A DNA stretch of 64,000 bases from Ophiostoma sp. CBS 140.51 (taxonomy: Eukaryota > Ascomycota > Sordariomycetes > Ophiostomatales > Ophiostomataceae). Positions 12,373 to 24,300 of this stretch are shown piece after piece. Each line of letters begins with the position of its first letter. The first letter of the stretch is position 1. The stretch is from NCBI GenBank assembly GCA_029298735.1, contig JANSLP010000132.1, forward strand, positions 1 through 64,000, written 5' to 3'. The notes under the pieces are model-generated. The model saw nothing but the letters and a program-made list of their open reading frames with translations, did not search any database and was not told the DNA's origin. Both the position numbers and the translations under genes were made by a program.

Positions 12373-13440
12373 CTACTCCGGCTCCTGGTCCTTGTGCTTC
12401 TCACGTAACGACTGGATAAACTCACCGGCACCGCCCCGTTCCGCCTGATCTATCAGCCGCTGTGCCTTGCCCACTACGGGAGCATCAATCATTGCTCCGT
12501 CCAGTGTGAAAGCACCCCGTCCACTTGCGGCTGATTTGTCCTCGGCAATCAAGACCCGAACCGCCCACGCCAGCTCCGTCCGGTCCGCCTCGTCGTACAT
12601 CCGGCCCCAGACCTGCTGCACCACGCTCACCTGTGTCGGGTGGATGCACTGCTTGCCCGTGAAACCCATTCCACGACCACCGCGGCACTCCTCGGCCAGC
12701 GTCGCCAGACCCTTGTCGCCTCGGAAACTTGTGCACACCAGATCCAGTGCTGAGTTGAGGCCAAACGCCTTGGCTGCCGTCACCACGGCACTGCGTGCAT
12801 ACAAAAACTCGGACAGTGACGGCGTGCGCGTTAGCGACAAGTCCAGTGCAAAGTCCTCGGCCGCAAAGATGAGGCCGTCGAGGGGCAGGCCCGTCGGGGA
12901 GGACGTGCCTGCCTCACAGATTTCCTTGAGGTCCATAATGGCCCGGGCTGACTCGACGAGTGCAATCAGCTTTGGCGGCTCTGGCACATCGTCGGTGCCA
13001 AAGTTATGCCGGATGTGGTTGACCACGTCCGAGACAAACGCCAAGTCGGACGGTGCATTGGTCTTGGGCACCACAATGGCGCCGACGGCCGACAGCGCCA
13101 GCGGGCCCAGCTCCGTCAAGTCGGCGAGTGCGTGCTGTGTCGACACGGCATTGATACGGACGGCAATCTCCGTCTTGGCGGGCGCCTTGATCTTGGACTG
13201 AGCAATGGCTTCCAAGTGATCACGAAGGGCGGCTCGCGCAGCGGGTTTGGCCGTCTCGGTGACGGCGTCTTCGAGGTCGTAGGTGATGTTGTCTGAGGCG
13301 AGCGTCAAGGACTTGGCCAGCATTTTGGGAGAAGATGACGGGACTACCAAACGTGTGAGAAGAGAACAGACTTTTAATTTGCTTCCGGTTGGGGTGAACA
13401 TACCATAGAGGAGAGACCGTCTCAAGACGGGAGCAGCCAT
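12373..13440 (-). CDS. Citrate lyase beta-subunit-like protein (CLYBL/CitE family), mitochondrial
   Basis: Two exons on the minus strand, 13,440-13,404 and 13,343-12,373, give 335 residues. The intron (13,344-13,403, 60 nt) has a GTATGT donor and ends GGTAG. Splicing joins RRSLLY to VPSSSPKML, recreating the first strand seen in CitE/CLYBL proteins. Family signatures follow: NITYDLEDAV, IALVESARAIM with the conserved Glu, FAAEDFALD, and GFTGKQCIHPTQV near the C-terminus. CLYBL-type enzymes are mitochondrial acyl-CoA lyases (human CLYBL acts on citramalyl-CoA). The substrate in fungi is not shown by sequence. The short N-terminus with Arg is compatible with mitochondrial import. The intron is a multiple of three and stopless, so an unspliced 355-residue frame exists but would interrupt a conserved strand. 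Confidence 0.88.
   Translation of the reverse strand: MAAPVLRRSLLYGMFTPTGSKLKVCSLLTRLVVPSSSPKMLAKSLTLASDNITYDLEDAVTETAKPAARAALRDHLEAIAQSKIKAPAKTEIAVRINAVSTQHALADLTELGPLALSAVGAIVVPKTNAPSDLAFVSDVVNHIRHNFGTDDVPEPPKLIALVESARAIMDLKEICEAGTSSPTGLPLDGLIFAAEDFALDLSLTRTPSLSEFLYARSAVVTAAKAFGLNSALDLVCTSFRGDKGLATLAEECRGGRGMGFTGKQCIHPTQVSVVQQVWGRMYDEADRTELAWAVRVLIAEDKSAASGRGAFTLDGAMIDAPVVGKAQRLIDQAERGGAGEFIQSLREKHKDQEPE
13344..13403 (-). other. 60-nt stopless intron in the CLYBL-like gene
   Basis: Minus-strand GTATGT donor (13,403 downwards) and TAG acceptor (13,344). Removal restores the conserved LLYVP strand. Retention inserts 20 codons in frame. Confidence 0.85.
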
Positions 13441-14261
13441 TGTGAATATCGGATGTTTAGTCGGACGGATGAATATGTTTGCTTGCGTTTGTTAATCAAA
13501 ACAAAATCTCATTCAAAATGAGAACAAGGGAAACGAAAAATGAAAACAACAAAGCAAGCGACAGTCTGGATGATAATCTCTTGAAAGGATGAGAGCTGGA
13601 TTATATCGGCTTCTTGATAGCCGACATGCTTTTGGCTGGTCTCCCCGCAGTTCGGCGACAGGTGTGTAAGCTTCTGTATTGACTTGTAAGTGCCACTGAC
13701 GTCCAGCACCCTTTCACCGCGCCGGGCCTACTATTAGCTCGACAAAACCCGCGTTGATGGGTCCCGCTCTTTCCTCACATGATACTCGTGCTTGTACGAC
13801 GTTACCACTGAGTCTCTCCCAGTAAAGCTAAGCTGTCATTTCTGCCATTATTCACCGCCTTCCTCATTTCCACATAAAGGGTCGTAGGCACCTCTCAAAA
13901 GAAAAAGTGGGACTTAGCTACACGTATGCTCCTCCCTTGTGCTCCGTATTATCATGTCTTCGTCTCCTTTTCCCCAATAACGGAACAAGAACGACACGAC
14001 ACCCCTCGATCTTGCGACAGCGACCTCTCCTCGACGACGACAATCGCGGCATTCATCACATCGAAAATACTAGATGAACCTATTCTATCAACCAGCGACC
14101 TGACTTTTGATATTTCTGCGACACAAACTCGACACCTCGTTTCAGCTTCCGTCGTGACCATCTCCATCAACCTCAACCTCAACCTCGTTCCTCGCCATCG
14201 CGACCTACCCGTCATCCCACAACCGCGGCACACGCCTAAACCAAAAGCACATCATCAAAAT
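13441..14261. other. Divergent promoter region, CLYBL-like / TVP23
   Basis: 821 bp between divergent start codons. From 13,920 to 14,261 the plus strand is CT/AC-rich and is probably the TVP23 leader. It includes a tandem CTCAACCT-like stretch near 14,165-14,190. I recognise no additional gene. Confidence 0.5.
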
Positions 14262-14987
14262 ATGGACGCACCACAACAGCAAGCGCCGCTGCAGCCGGGC
14301 GCGCTGCACTGGCGTCTGAGCTCGCATCCCATCACCCTGCTCACCTTCCTCTCTTTCCGCATTGGTGTGCATCTCCATCTCGAAGCTGGCAATCATCCAA
14401 GGATCGGTTCACCGTGCTAACGTATCGCAGCGAGCTTACTCGTTTACCTCTTTGGCCTGCTCTTTACAGCAAACAAGTGAGTCCCGTCATGCCTTTTAAC
14501 ATTCATCTGTTGTCGCCTCGCCCCGCTAACGCGGCGCTCGCCTAGGGTCCTCGTCTTTATCATCACCGTCCTCCTCCTTGCTGCCGACTTTTATTACCTT
14601 AAGAACATTGCCGGCCGCCGCCTCGTCGGCCTCCGCTGGTGGAACGAGGTCGACCCCCAATCCGGCGACTCCCACTGGGTCTTTGAGAGCAGCGACCCCA
14701 GCAGCAACCGCGTCAACAACGCCACCGACAGCCGCTTCTTCTGGCTCGCCTTGTATGCCCAGCCACTGTCCTGGACGGCCCTTGCCGTCTTTGCCATCTT
14801 CCGGTTTAGTGTGCTGTGGCTGCCGCTGCTGGCGATTGCGCTGGCGCTGACCATTACCAACGCGCTGGCGTTTTCGCGGTGCGACAAGTTCAGCCAGGCA
14901 TCGAACCTGGCCGGCTCGGCCTTCTCGACGACGAACCTGGCGGGCACAATTGCAAGCGGCATGGCAAGCCGGTTCTTTGGCCGGTAG
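14262..14987 (+). CDS. TVP23: Golgi apparatus membrane protein Tvp23
   Basis: Three exons, 14,262-14,364, 14,431-14,476 and 14,546-14,987, give 196 residues, close to yeast Tvp23 (199). Intron 1 (66 nt) starts GTGTGC and has CTAAC about 10 nt before CAG. Intron 2 (69 nt) starts GTGAGT and also has CTAAC before TAG. Diagnostic segments are WRLSSHPITLL in exon 1, SLLVYLFGLLFTANK in the 46-nt exon 2, and ADFYYLKNIAGRRLVGLRWW and LAFSRCDKF in exon 3. There are four hydrophobic helices. The family sits in late Golgi vesicles and is linked to vesicle trafficking; the precise role is unknown. The assignment is firm because every conserved block joins correctly across both introns. Confidence 0.96.
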
Positions 14988-16667
14988 GCCATGTTTGGGA
15001 TGAGATGGGAAGAGGGAGAAGGGAAAAAAAGACAGGAGAACAAGGATCTCATATGAGTCTGCAGAGCCGACACCGCGCCATGATCTTTGCTTGACACCAA
15101 GCTATTGTCCTAGAGGGGACATTACGGTTTCCCGATACGCTCAAACGATGGATAGGGAGACGAAACAAACACTATACAACTAAAACCTCAACACACTACA
15201 ACTGATTCTAGGGCGTCTTTGCTACTTTTTTTTCTTTTCAACACACCGGGTGCAGCAAACTGGGTTATTGGATTTTGATATTTGTCCCTCTTATTTTCCA
15301 GGGACATCGTTCTTTTGCTGGCAACAACATCTTTTTCTTCACTTAGAGACTAGCTCGTGGCTGTACAATATATAATGGGAAAGGGACCTTCAATTTTACT
15401 TTTTGATTTTACACTGATTTTACAAAGCCTGCAAGTGTATTTGTTGTTCTTCACAGTGTCGTAGATTTCACATATCTTGTTGTGGTGGACTAAAGATAGT
15501 GCAATGCATACTTTGTGGTTAAGAAATGAGTAGTTACTACTTTGCGGAACTGAGCGTTGCGGCAGACAAGAAAAAAAAATACTATGTGAACCCATGCGAA
15601 AAGGAGACAATGTGAGGAAGAAACGCCGGCGAAAAATAGAAGAAAGAAAATATGTACGAGAGGGCTGAAGACTTCTTCGCCTACTCTTGTGGTTCCCTAG
15701 ATATACCCCATAGCGATGTCAAAGCAAACATATAAAACATAACAAAAAACGCATAGTAGCCAGAAGCAAAAGTCTTTAGTTGAGGCTTGCTCTTCGACTT
15801 AAGCTTGTTAGCCACATACCAAGAGGAAAAAAATGCAGAAAACATACCATGAAAGAAGGAAAAACAACGTCAAAAGTGACCCTCTTGCCGCCCAAATTAT
15901 AGAGCCCCCAAAAACCAAAACAGTGGAATGGGCCTCGGCCTCATGTAGAAATAAACTCCTGTGTTAAACCGGTCTTGCCGCCCTTCTCGCAAAACAAAAA
16001 GCACATCAAAAAAGTCATAAACAATGTGTTTATCCGGTGCATGTGCCGGTGTGGGGTAACGATCGTAGTAGGTCCCGATGAATGCCGCCGTCATCTAGGT
16101 GTAGGTGTCTGCCGTTGAAATGTCGTATCCAAAAAATAACGCCGTGGGGAGTAATGATGGTTGAAAGGGGGTCGTCTTGTAATTCTGAGGAAATGCAGCG
16201 AATATCTGCACTTACCGTCAGAAAGTACTTGAACGAAAAGAAAAGAAGAGTGTCAAAGATAGGAAAATGGTGAATGTCGAATCCAAAAAAAAAACTCAAA
16301 TGGGGAAAATCAAAGGTAAAAAATTTCAAAAAGTCCCTCCATAGCCAATGTAGACCGTAACAAGATAAAAGACGCCATGCAGCGTAGCCAGGCTGCGTCT
16401 TTGGATTCTGCCGTGGAAATAAAAACGCCTCTTTATGAATGACCAAGTCAAGTGGAAATCGGCCCTCCCAGAGGATATTCCCAAGATGTGTAGATGCGCC
16501 GGTGTACTGCCAATCAAGTTGGCGCACAATATAAAGCAAATGAGTAAAAGCAGGTGTGGCTGTAAAGCCCAAAAAGGATTCAAAAATAAAGAATGAAAAG
16601 GGTCCAAGAAAGAAGGTTAATGTGCAAAGGGAGGTTGAGAAGGGAAGGAATATGAAGAGGTGGTTGG
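14988..16667. other. Convergent 3' region, TVP23 / zinc-finger gene
   Basis: 1.7 kb, A+T-richer than the genes. A 213-codon minus-strand frame (16,671-16,030) directly follows the stop of the zinc-finger gene, but it is Phe/Leu-rich because of T runs. I read it as 3' UTR by chance open. I recognise no gene. Confidence 0.5.
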
Positions 16668-18256
16668 TCACCGGATATCGAGCTGGAAAGGCTTAAAGCG
16701 GCCACCGATAGTGTGACAGCGCGGACATTTCCTGCTAGCACCCTGCTCTCCCATCAAGACCTCAACACAAGGTTGGCAGAGACCACATATGCATTCGGTG
16801 CAGGCATACGACTCGCGTAGTTGTGAGATGTTGCCGCATGCAGCACAGTAGATCTGCGGATTTTGCGAGGAGTAGCTGGGAGACGAGTCGGACAGGCCGC
16901 GGGACTCCATGTTGAATATGTCGCCACTCTCGTTGCTTTCGACGGACGGGAAGGGCTCGGGCATTTCTTGAGCATAAGTCGGCGGCGTCAATGCCTGCTG
17001 TAGCGGTGATGCCTGATAGCCACCCTGCGTATGTTGTTGGTGCTGGAACGCCTGGTGGGGAAACGGCGGCAAAGAGGCACGGTGGATGGAAATGGGGGAC
17101 TGCGGGACAGGTGTACGGTCGTCATCAATGTCCTCGGTTGCAGACGCGGCAGCATCGATAAGGTCTTCCCAACGCTTGCCAAAGTCAGATGGCTCTGCGG
17201 ACATGGCCTTAAGCGGTCCACCAGGGCGCAACCTATCCGCTGCCGACTCGTTCTGGATACGACGTAGCCAGTCCGATGCGGAGCCCCTCGACTTTTGCTT
17301 CTTGTGGTGCGTCTCACGCGACCGCTTGGTGACGGATTGCTTCCTTGGCCGTGCAGGACCTAGAGGACGCTGCAACGGGGGAAGAGTCGACGAGCGGCCG
17401 GGCGGTGAGCCAGAGAGAATGGACGGCAGAAGCTCGCGCTGCCGATTAAAGTTGTTAATACCTGGGAATGGCTCGCTTGTGATATCAGGGTTCGTCATAT
17501 GTATTGGGGGAAGCTCGATAGACGAGCGTGGCATGCGGCCTTTTTCTGTGTCAGACGTCCAGCCCTTGATTATGTTAGTTTGCCATTCACAAATATACGG
17601 GTAAAATGAAGAAAAAGAAAAGGTAGACGCTTACATCTCCCATTGACAAACTTACCCCTTCATCCCATTCGCGATCGAGTTTGTGCGTGTGCAACTGCGC
17701 CAAGGCGGCAGCCGCACTTGCGGCTGGGAGCGCAGACCCGGCAACGAATTCGTCGGGATTTCTTGGGACGCCCGGGGCACCGTGCTTGATATCAAGCATG
17801 AACGGCTTGTTCTGGTTCTGATGCACGCCCCCATGGCTCATGGAGTGTTGCATTGGCGGGCCATTCAGGCCGGAGTTGAGATTTCCGTGGCCGCTACCAG
17901 ACATGCCGCCATGGACGGGGCCCGCATTTTGTTGACTTGGTGGGCGTTCACTTGGCGGGGTGTTGATCATGAGCAAGAAGCTTTCTTCTGTGGCTGGAAG
18001 CTTCGAGATGTAGTGTTCGGGATGCGCACGACGGATATGCTCCTGCATAGAGCGATATCTCTTTTCCTGTGTTCGGACAATAGCCGTTAGTAAGGGATAA
18101 ATAATTAAGGGGAGAAGAAAGCAAAAACTGTCAATCACTTACACCGATGCATCGCTTGCGACAACTTGAGCCATCCTGATTTCTCAAGGGGCAGACGACT
18201 TCATTGTTCGAGTCGGAGATGGAAAAGGAAGAAGTGAGAGAAGCTCTGGGCGGCAT
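16668..18256 (-). CDS. C2H2-like plus RING-type zinc-binding protein, unknown role
   Basis: Three exons on the minus strand, 18,256-18,143, 18,066-17,656 and 17,564-16,668, give 473 residues. Introns of 76 and 91 nt both start GTAAGT and have CTAAC before CAG and AAG. The N-terminus carries a C2H2-like finger (Cys22, Cys32, His48, His53) that is interrupted by intron 1. Residues 60-400 are low-complexity Pro/Gln/Ser/Asn with a basic KRSRETHHKKQK patch around 240. The C-terminus (about 413-473) has nine Cys with RING-like spacing (C415, C418, C430, C433, C435, C438, C441, C455, C458). This pairing occurs in uncharacterised ascomycete proteins. Regulation of transcription or ubiquitylation is inference. 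The very long gene-free DNA upstream would suit a developmental regulator. The third-exon acceptor (17,565) gives an EGGW junction. Confidence 0.8.
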
Positions 18257-19561
18257 CTTGACCCCACCATGCAATGACGATTTAGGGGAGAAATGTGTGC
18301 CTTTTTGTTGGTTTAAGGTCCTGGCGACAATATGTAATTGATCGCACGTCTAGAAGAAAAATAAGCCGTTCTAGAGATTCTAGAAAGCTTGCAGCTCCGT
18401 TCGCGCGGGGAAAACGTCGAAAAGAAAGCTGTTGTATCGCTTATCGCGTTCGAAATTGCCAAATGGTTGATTGAAATACAAGCACCAGCAGCGGGGTGAT
18501 TTTTTGTGGTGGTACTTCTCGCGATAATAGCTTCCTGATAAGACGAGAGCAGAAGGCGGTGACGGTAGTGGCGGTTGGTGTTCATATAAGTAATGTTGAC
18601 AACGTTCAACGTCGGCCGGTAAAAATAACGGTGGCTTCGCGTCAAACGTCACGAAACGGCCGGTGATTGTGAGAAATTGTCACAACCAAAGTTAAAAAGG
18701 ACGTTTAAAAAGGTCCCGCGATTGAGACAAGCAAGCGTCGACTCAAGCGTCACCTGCGATGGTTGTAGTGGTGTGAATCGCGCCGATGATAATTTGGGGT
18801 GAGCCTGTAGCAGTGCCGCGAAGGGATGACCAGCTGACGAAGTGTGGTGGTGGATTGGTAAGTGGCTGGCGATAGGCAAACTGAAAGAGCTGTAGCTGTT
18901 GCTGGCGCATTAGACGATAGGAATGCGGCCGTTGAAAATATTGCAATGCGATTCAGCAATATATGTGAGTTGTAAGAGTTGAAAAAAGAAAAAAGAAAGG
19001 ACGAGTTAGAAGAGACGACAGAGAAGGTAAAAAAGAGACAAGCTTTGCGTGTGCGAGCCGTGCTTGTGTTCGTGCGCGGATCTCGGTTCCGTTCTCTATT
19101 TGCTGGTTGCTTGTCTTGTCTAGGCAAAGTAGTCTGGGTCGTCGAAAGTGGCGGTGTTTCGTTACGGGCGGCAGAGCGAAGAAAGGGAGAGCGACGGGGG
19201 ATGGATGATGAGCGGAAGCTCCAAGCTCCTGGATTGCTTTGCTTTGCTTGCTTTGAAAAAGTTGCGGGAAACAAAAAGAAAGAGAAGGAGCTGGACTCTT
19301 GGTTACCAGTTCAATCGTTCTTTTTTGAGTTTCTGGGGTTGTAACAAAAAGCGTTTCGGAGAACGTGAGCGGCAAGTGGTTCCAGTGGTAAGGCGGGCCG
19401 CGTCGAGAAACAAAAAAGCTGAGCTGGCGAGGATCAAGTCGAGTCAAGGTCAAAGGGAGCTCTGGGGTTGACGGTCTCGACCAAGAAAGGCAACCCGGAT
19501 GAGGGGAACTATGTTGAAGATGCTTTTGCAAATTTGAAAGGGCTGAAGTGTAACTTATGCG

Positions 19562-19649
19562 GGTTTGTAAGGCGTTGTGGGTGAGATAAAGAGATAAAGA
19601 GCCATGAAAGAGACGCGAGGGGGGAAGAGAGGGGGGAAGAGAGGGGAAG
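19562..19649 (+). repeat. Short purine tandem repeats
   Basis: GAGATAAA occurs twice in tandem near 19,583-19,598. At about 19,617-19,649 a unit of G-run plus AAGAGA repeats (runs of 6, 6 and 4 G). It is low-complexity leader DNA. Confidence 0.6.
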
Positions 19650-20865
19650 TCGTAGAGAGAATTGCTGCCCGGTATAAGGTGTCTGGAGAGGTAGGACGGG
19701 CGGCTGCGTGAAGCAATTCGAGAAGAGAAAAAAGGTTGTGAAAAAAAGAGTTTGTCGATGGGAAGAAAGGAAGAAGGGGAAAGGTGTGGAAAGAAGATTA
19801 GAAAAAGAAGTTACGGTGCACAGAAGAGCAATAGCAGCAGTACGAGTACATTAGGAAAGAGCAATAGCACAGTAGCAAGCACCCGGTATGGGAAGACCGA
19901 GGAGAGGAAGGAGCAATGAGCAACGAGAGTGGCCAGGCCGAAAGCAGCGATAAAAGATAATGAGGCAGGTGGGACCCAGAAAAAAGAGGGCGAATGAGGA
20001 GCACAAGGAAAGAGCAAAGGGGGGGCGTGTGTGGAAGAAAGGAACAAGAGAAACAAGGGGAGCAAAGTGAGCAAAGTTATGACAAAAGGACGAGGTCAAG
20101 AGGCAAAGAGGGAAAGAGGGGTGTGCGTTGAGAAAAAAAGACAAGAAGGCGAGAACGACCGGGCCAGTCGAGAAAGAGTAGAAAGAGGGCAACAGCTAAA
20201 AGCGAAACAAAAAGAGAAAGAGCAGAGCAAAAAGCAAGGACAAGGAAGCAGTTACTACCGAGAGGGAAAGAGACGGAGGTGGCTCGAGGTGGGAAGGAAC
20301 GGACGGCGTGAAAGAGCTAGACCAAGTCACAAGGTCGGTCGGTCGAGTTAGCGGTTTGGCGGTTGCATGGCTCAGCGGCTCAGCGAAAGGCGGTGGGAGC
20401 ATCCAAGCTGTGAGCAACGAAGGGAGGTGTTTCTACTGGTGCAACTGCACATGGTCACACGGAGCTCTATACATACTCTTCGAGAGGAACAAATGGGGCC
20501 AGACCAAAGCGGAACGGGGGGTATTGGCCAGGCCAGGCCATACTGAAGTGGACGCACCGTGGGCGGCCGTTATGTGCAGTAATTGGGGGACGCTGGATTG
20601 GATATTAACTACAAGGTGGACAAAGAGAGAGAAACAGCTTCAGCGGAGCCAGAGGGAAGGTGCTCTAGGTAGAAAGGGTGGGGACGGGACAGGGAAGGAA
20701 GGAAAGAGAGGGACCTCCAAAGAAAGACGAGCAAATGCAGAAGTGGGCGGCAGGTGACAGCTCTGCGGGAAGGCGCATTTTGCGGGTTCGAGTCGCAGCT
20801 TCCATTTTGCAGCTACTTCTTTGGCGGGCAAAAAGAATAAAAAACGGAGACTGCGACAGAAAGAG

Positions 20866-20889
20866 AGGGGAGGTGGCGGGGAGGGGGGT
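20866..20889 (+). other. Potential G-quadruplex
   Basis: Closely spaced G runs (GGGG, GG, GG, GGGG, GGGGGG) within 24 bases on the plus strand. For the minus-strand gene this lies on the non-template side of neither known exon. The folding is inferred only. Confidence 0.35.
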
Positions 20890-21356
20890 GTAGTTTTAAA
20901 CTAGAAGTAAAGTGTTCTTCGAGCGGGATAGAGAGGGGAGGAGAGGAAAAGAAGGGAGTTATTCAAGGAACAGAGAGGGAAGGGGCGACCCAAATGCACA
21001 GAACGTTACGGCTGCATGGGTCTGCCGTTTGGCTAATAAAACAGCATCAATGCAGGCAATTAAGAAGGAATGGGAGGGTTTACCACGGACCAGAGCAGCA
21101 GGCGACGATTATTACACGGACGTGGGAGAGAAGACGGGAATGGTGGGAGGATATGCAGCACAGCTGAGGAGAGGGGAAAGGGTAGCAGTGAGAGCGAGCA
21201 GAAGCGAGAACAATGGTCAATGAAGGGGAGGGGCAGCGAGAAGGAACAGGGGCCCCGAGGAGCAAGCTGGAGCAAGAGAGCAAAATGCACTGATGCAGAG
21301 AGAGAAAGAGCAGGAGAGCAGGAGCAAGGGGAGCTTGGATGTCGTCAGGTCTGCGA

Positions 21357-21389
21357 GGGGGTGTGTGGGTGGCTGAGTGGGAGGGGGGT
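21357..21389 (+). other. Potential G-quadruplex
   Basis: Four runs of at least three G (GGGGG, GGG, GGG, GGGGGG) with loops of 5, 9 and 1 nt on the plus strand, in the upstream region of the zinc-finger/RING gene. Confidence 0.4.
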
Positions 21390-24300
21390 GCACGAGGCAA
21401 AGGAAGGAGCAGGGGGTGGATTCATGGCAGGGAAAGAGCTGTGCTCTGTGCTCTGGAACAAATGCGAACAAATGACCTGACGGAGTACTCCGTACGGCAA
21501 GAAGGCAAAGCTGAAGGTTCGTTCCTTCCTTTTCTTGACACATGGCCGAGCTCTGGGCAAAGCATGGCAATCGGCCCTGAACTAGCTATATGTTGCACTC
21601 TTTTCTGCCTTTTTTATTTTGCCTTTTTGGACGGCGAGGTCGAGAAGAAAAGGAAAGAAGAAGAAAAGCATTTCCAACGACTCGTTTTGTCGAATAGATA
21701 ACCGTGGGAAAAGGGGACCTGGGGCCTGTCACTTTAGATCCTTGGGGGCCCTGAAGGCGTCAGTTTTTTTTTTCTTCTTTTCTTTTCGGTTTCTCCTTCG
21801 CTCCTGCGCTGTTGGGGAAAAGCGGCAGAAAGAACTCCCCAAGCGGGGACCCGAAGGCATCGGAGCCAGCAATTGGGTAGCGGCAAAAAGAAAGGAAAAA
21901 AAAGAAGAGAAAGAAAAGCAGTAAAAATGTCAAAATGATTCAAGGGAGGAGGTTGCTGATTGGCCAGCTAGAAAGCAAAGCTTGAGCTTGCAAGCCTCCA
22001 ATGCATTCCAGAGGCGAGTCTGTTTTTTGTCGTTTTCTTGCCTGTCTGCACCCCCTGTAACGGGCAAGTCTCGAACAGGTATTAGTTGGTTTTCTAGAGA
22101 GCTTATGACTCTTTCTATTTTCCCTGCCATCAATCAGTAAGTCGGCCAAAATGAGCTCCGAGAGGATGGAGCTACGAGCTACATGCTCGCTACCTCTCGG
22201 AGGTGGCAAAGAAAGGTCAGCCTTCAGATAGGTCCCAAGCCAGGTCCCCATTTTCCGTGGACCTTTGGACCTTTTTCTCGACCTCAATTGTCCAGTCCCA
22301 GAACTATGGAATCCCAATCGATGTCAGACCGCGGGAGGCGCAATCAATCGATCGAGCCAATGTGAAGGGCTTACTGTCATTTGTCGTTCTGTTTTGCTTT
22401 TCTTTAAATAGCTACAAATTGTGTCTCTTACTCTCTTGCCTCATTCGCTCCTGCCCTCTTTGCATATTGATTCTTCAGCTGAGGCAGGTACGTACCTCAA
22501 GGCCAGACAAGTTATGGACCGTAGCCTTCTGGACCGAATAGGGAAGGACCTCGCGCCGATGCCGCGAAAGTCAAGAAGAAGAAAAGAAGAAAAATAAAAT
22601 AAATAAAGAGGAAAAAGACCCAGTCTCTCGGTGGCGCTCTCCGCCTCTGGTTTTCTCCAGCAGCTTCATTGGCGGAGCCCAAAGCTAGGACAGAGAAGAA
22701 AAAAAGAACGTAAAACAAGAGAAGGGGGGAAAAATCAAATACACCACAAGGCTCCACTACGAAAGGCATCCAGGCGGGGAGACAAACTTTTTTTTTCTCT
22801 TTTTCCGTGCAAAGAAGAAAAAAACCGACAAGGGAAAGGGTAACAAAGAAAAAACGCGGGAAAATGGTGAGGCAGGCTGAAAGGTCGAGGCAGACGAAGA
22901 CCGGCAGTGGGTCCTTTACTGCGTACTGGATCCGCTTTGCTGGAGAGACCTATCTGAAAAGGGAAGTTTCGCTGTTTCTCGTATGGAGCCTTCCGGGCAG
23001 GCTCACATGCTTCATTCACACTTGTTACTCGCAGCCCGCAGCCCGCAGAAAAAAAGGCCCCGCGCCCGCCATTTTGATCCTTCTCTCTTTTTTTTCACAG
23101 CGTTCTCCTCTTTCCTTGTTAAGCTACGAAAGCTACAACGGGGCGGCTCCTGCCAATGACTGCAACGGTGTTACGAGTACCGTCTCCTGTCTCTTGGGGA
23201 TATCCACTTTTTCTTCATTTCTGGCGATGTCGGAGCTTGGAGCTATATTACCCTTGCAACCGCCGGCGCCGCCAGCGACAGAGACTGCAAGTTTCGAACT
23301 TGCCAGCCTGCCAAACCTCTTGTCACCGCCGCCACCGCCTTCTTGTTGTGGTCATCTGCTGCCTTTCAGTCTTTTCTTCCCCACCGCCCACCAAAGTGAA
23401 ACCACGCAGCTCGATATCTTGGGCGCTTCTGATAAGCAAAAAAGGTCCACCAGAGGTACAAACTGCCGGACCCAGCCTGCCTCTTGTTCGTTCATTCGAT
23501 AGATGGCTTCGGTTCACAGGTCACAATATCGGTGTTGGTTGGTTGTCAAGACTCTTCAGGCACACTGGACGTTAACTCGTCCTTAGCATTTTTGTGCATT
23601 TTCAATTCCTCGTACCTTTGCCCCTTATTCCTCATTTTGTGCACGTTTTCCATCAACCGACCGAGAAAAGCGCGTGCAGTCGGTTGGCTTTAGAAAGAAA
23701 TAGTGAGAAATAGACTCCGTGTTGCCACTCGCCTCCGGGCTATCGGGCCTCACTTTTCGAACTGCCATTTTTACGAATGACCGATTGATTTGCCTATTTG
23801 AGCCATGTATCATTTTCACCTTTACTGTTAAATGGGAAACTGCAATTGGCAATCGGACAGCTATCTTTGATTGTCTCGTCTCGGTGGTTACGCGTTTTTC
23901 TTTTCTTTGTTCAAACCGACTATGCTTCTGGCGGCGGCCCCTCTTTTCCTCTTTCTCTCTAAACTCTCTTTTTGGATGCGTGATTCCGCTTGACTTTTCC
24001 GCCCAACAAACAGCTGCATTGTTGCCCAAGTCCTAGCCAAGACAAACTGAAATGGCAAAAGCTCACTGGAGCTGTTTTTATCTTTTCATTTTCTTTCTTT
24101 GCAATTTTTTTGCTCGGGCTTGACCGAAATCACTTTGCCATTTCGCTCTGCCTTTTTGCCGTTTTGGCTTGATGTCTGTGGCGGCGGGGACCCTGCCATT
24201 GTTTCTCTTTTCCCCTTCTTTCTTCTTTTCTGTTTGTTCGTTCCCGGCATCCTGGTTCTGCCTGTCTCGCTCCCTGCTCTCTCTCTCCTTCTTTTGGACG

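Noticed and set aside
16030..16671. 213-codon minus-strand ORF after the zinc-finger gene
   Set aside because: Begins at the stop of that gene, Phe-rich from T runs, and no family. Most likely 3' UTR.
20761..20820. tRNA-like GGTTCGAGTC box
   Set aside because: No A box at the right distance and the T stem does not pair properly. The similar box at 54,520-54,540 also lacks an A box and acceptor stem.
22807..23502. 231-codon plus-strand ORF
   Set aside because: Crosses the composition switch, low complexity, and no splice or family support.
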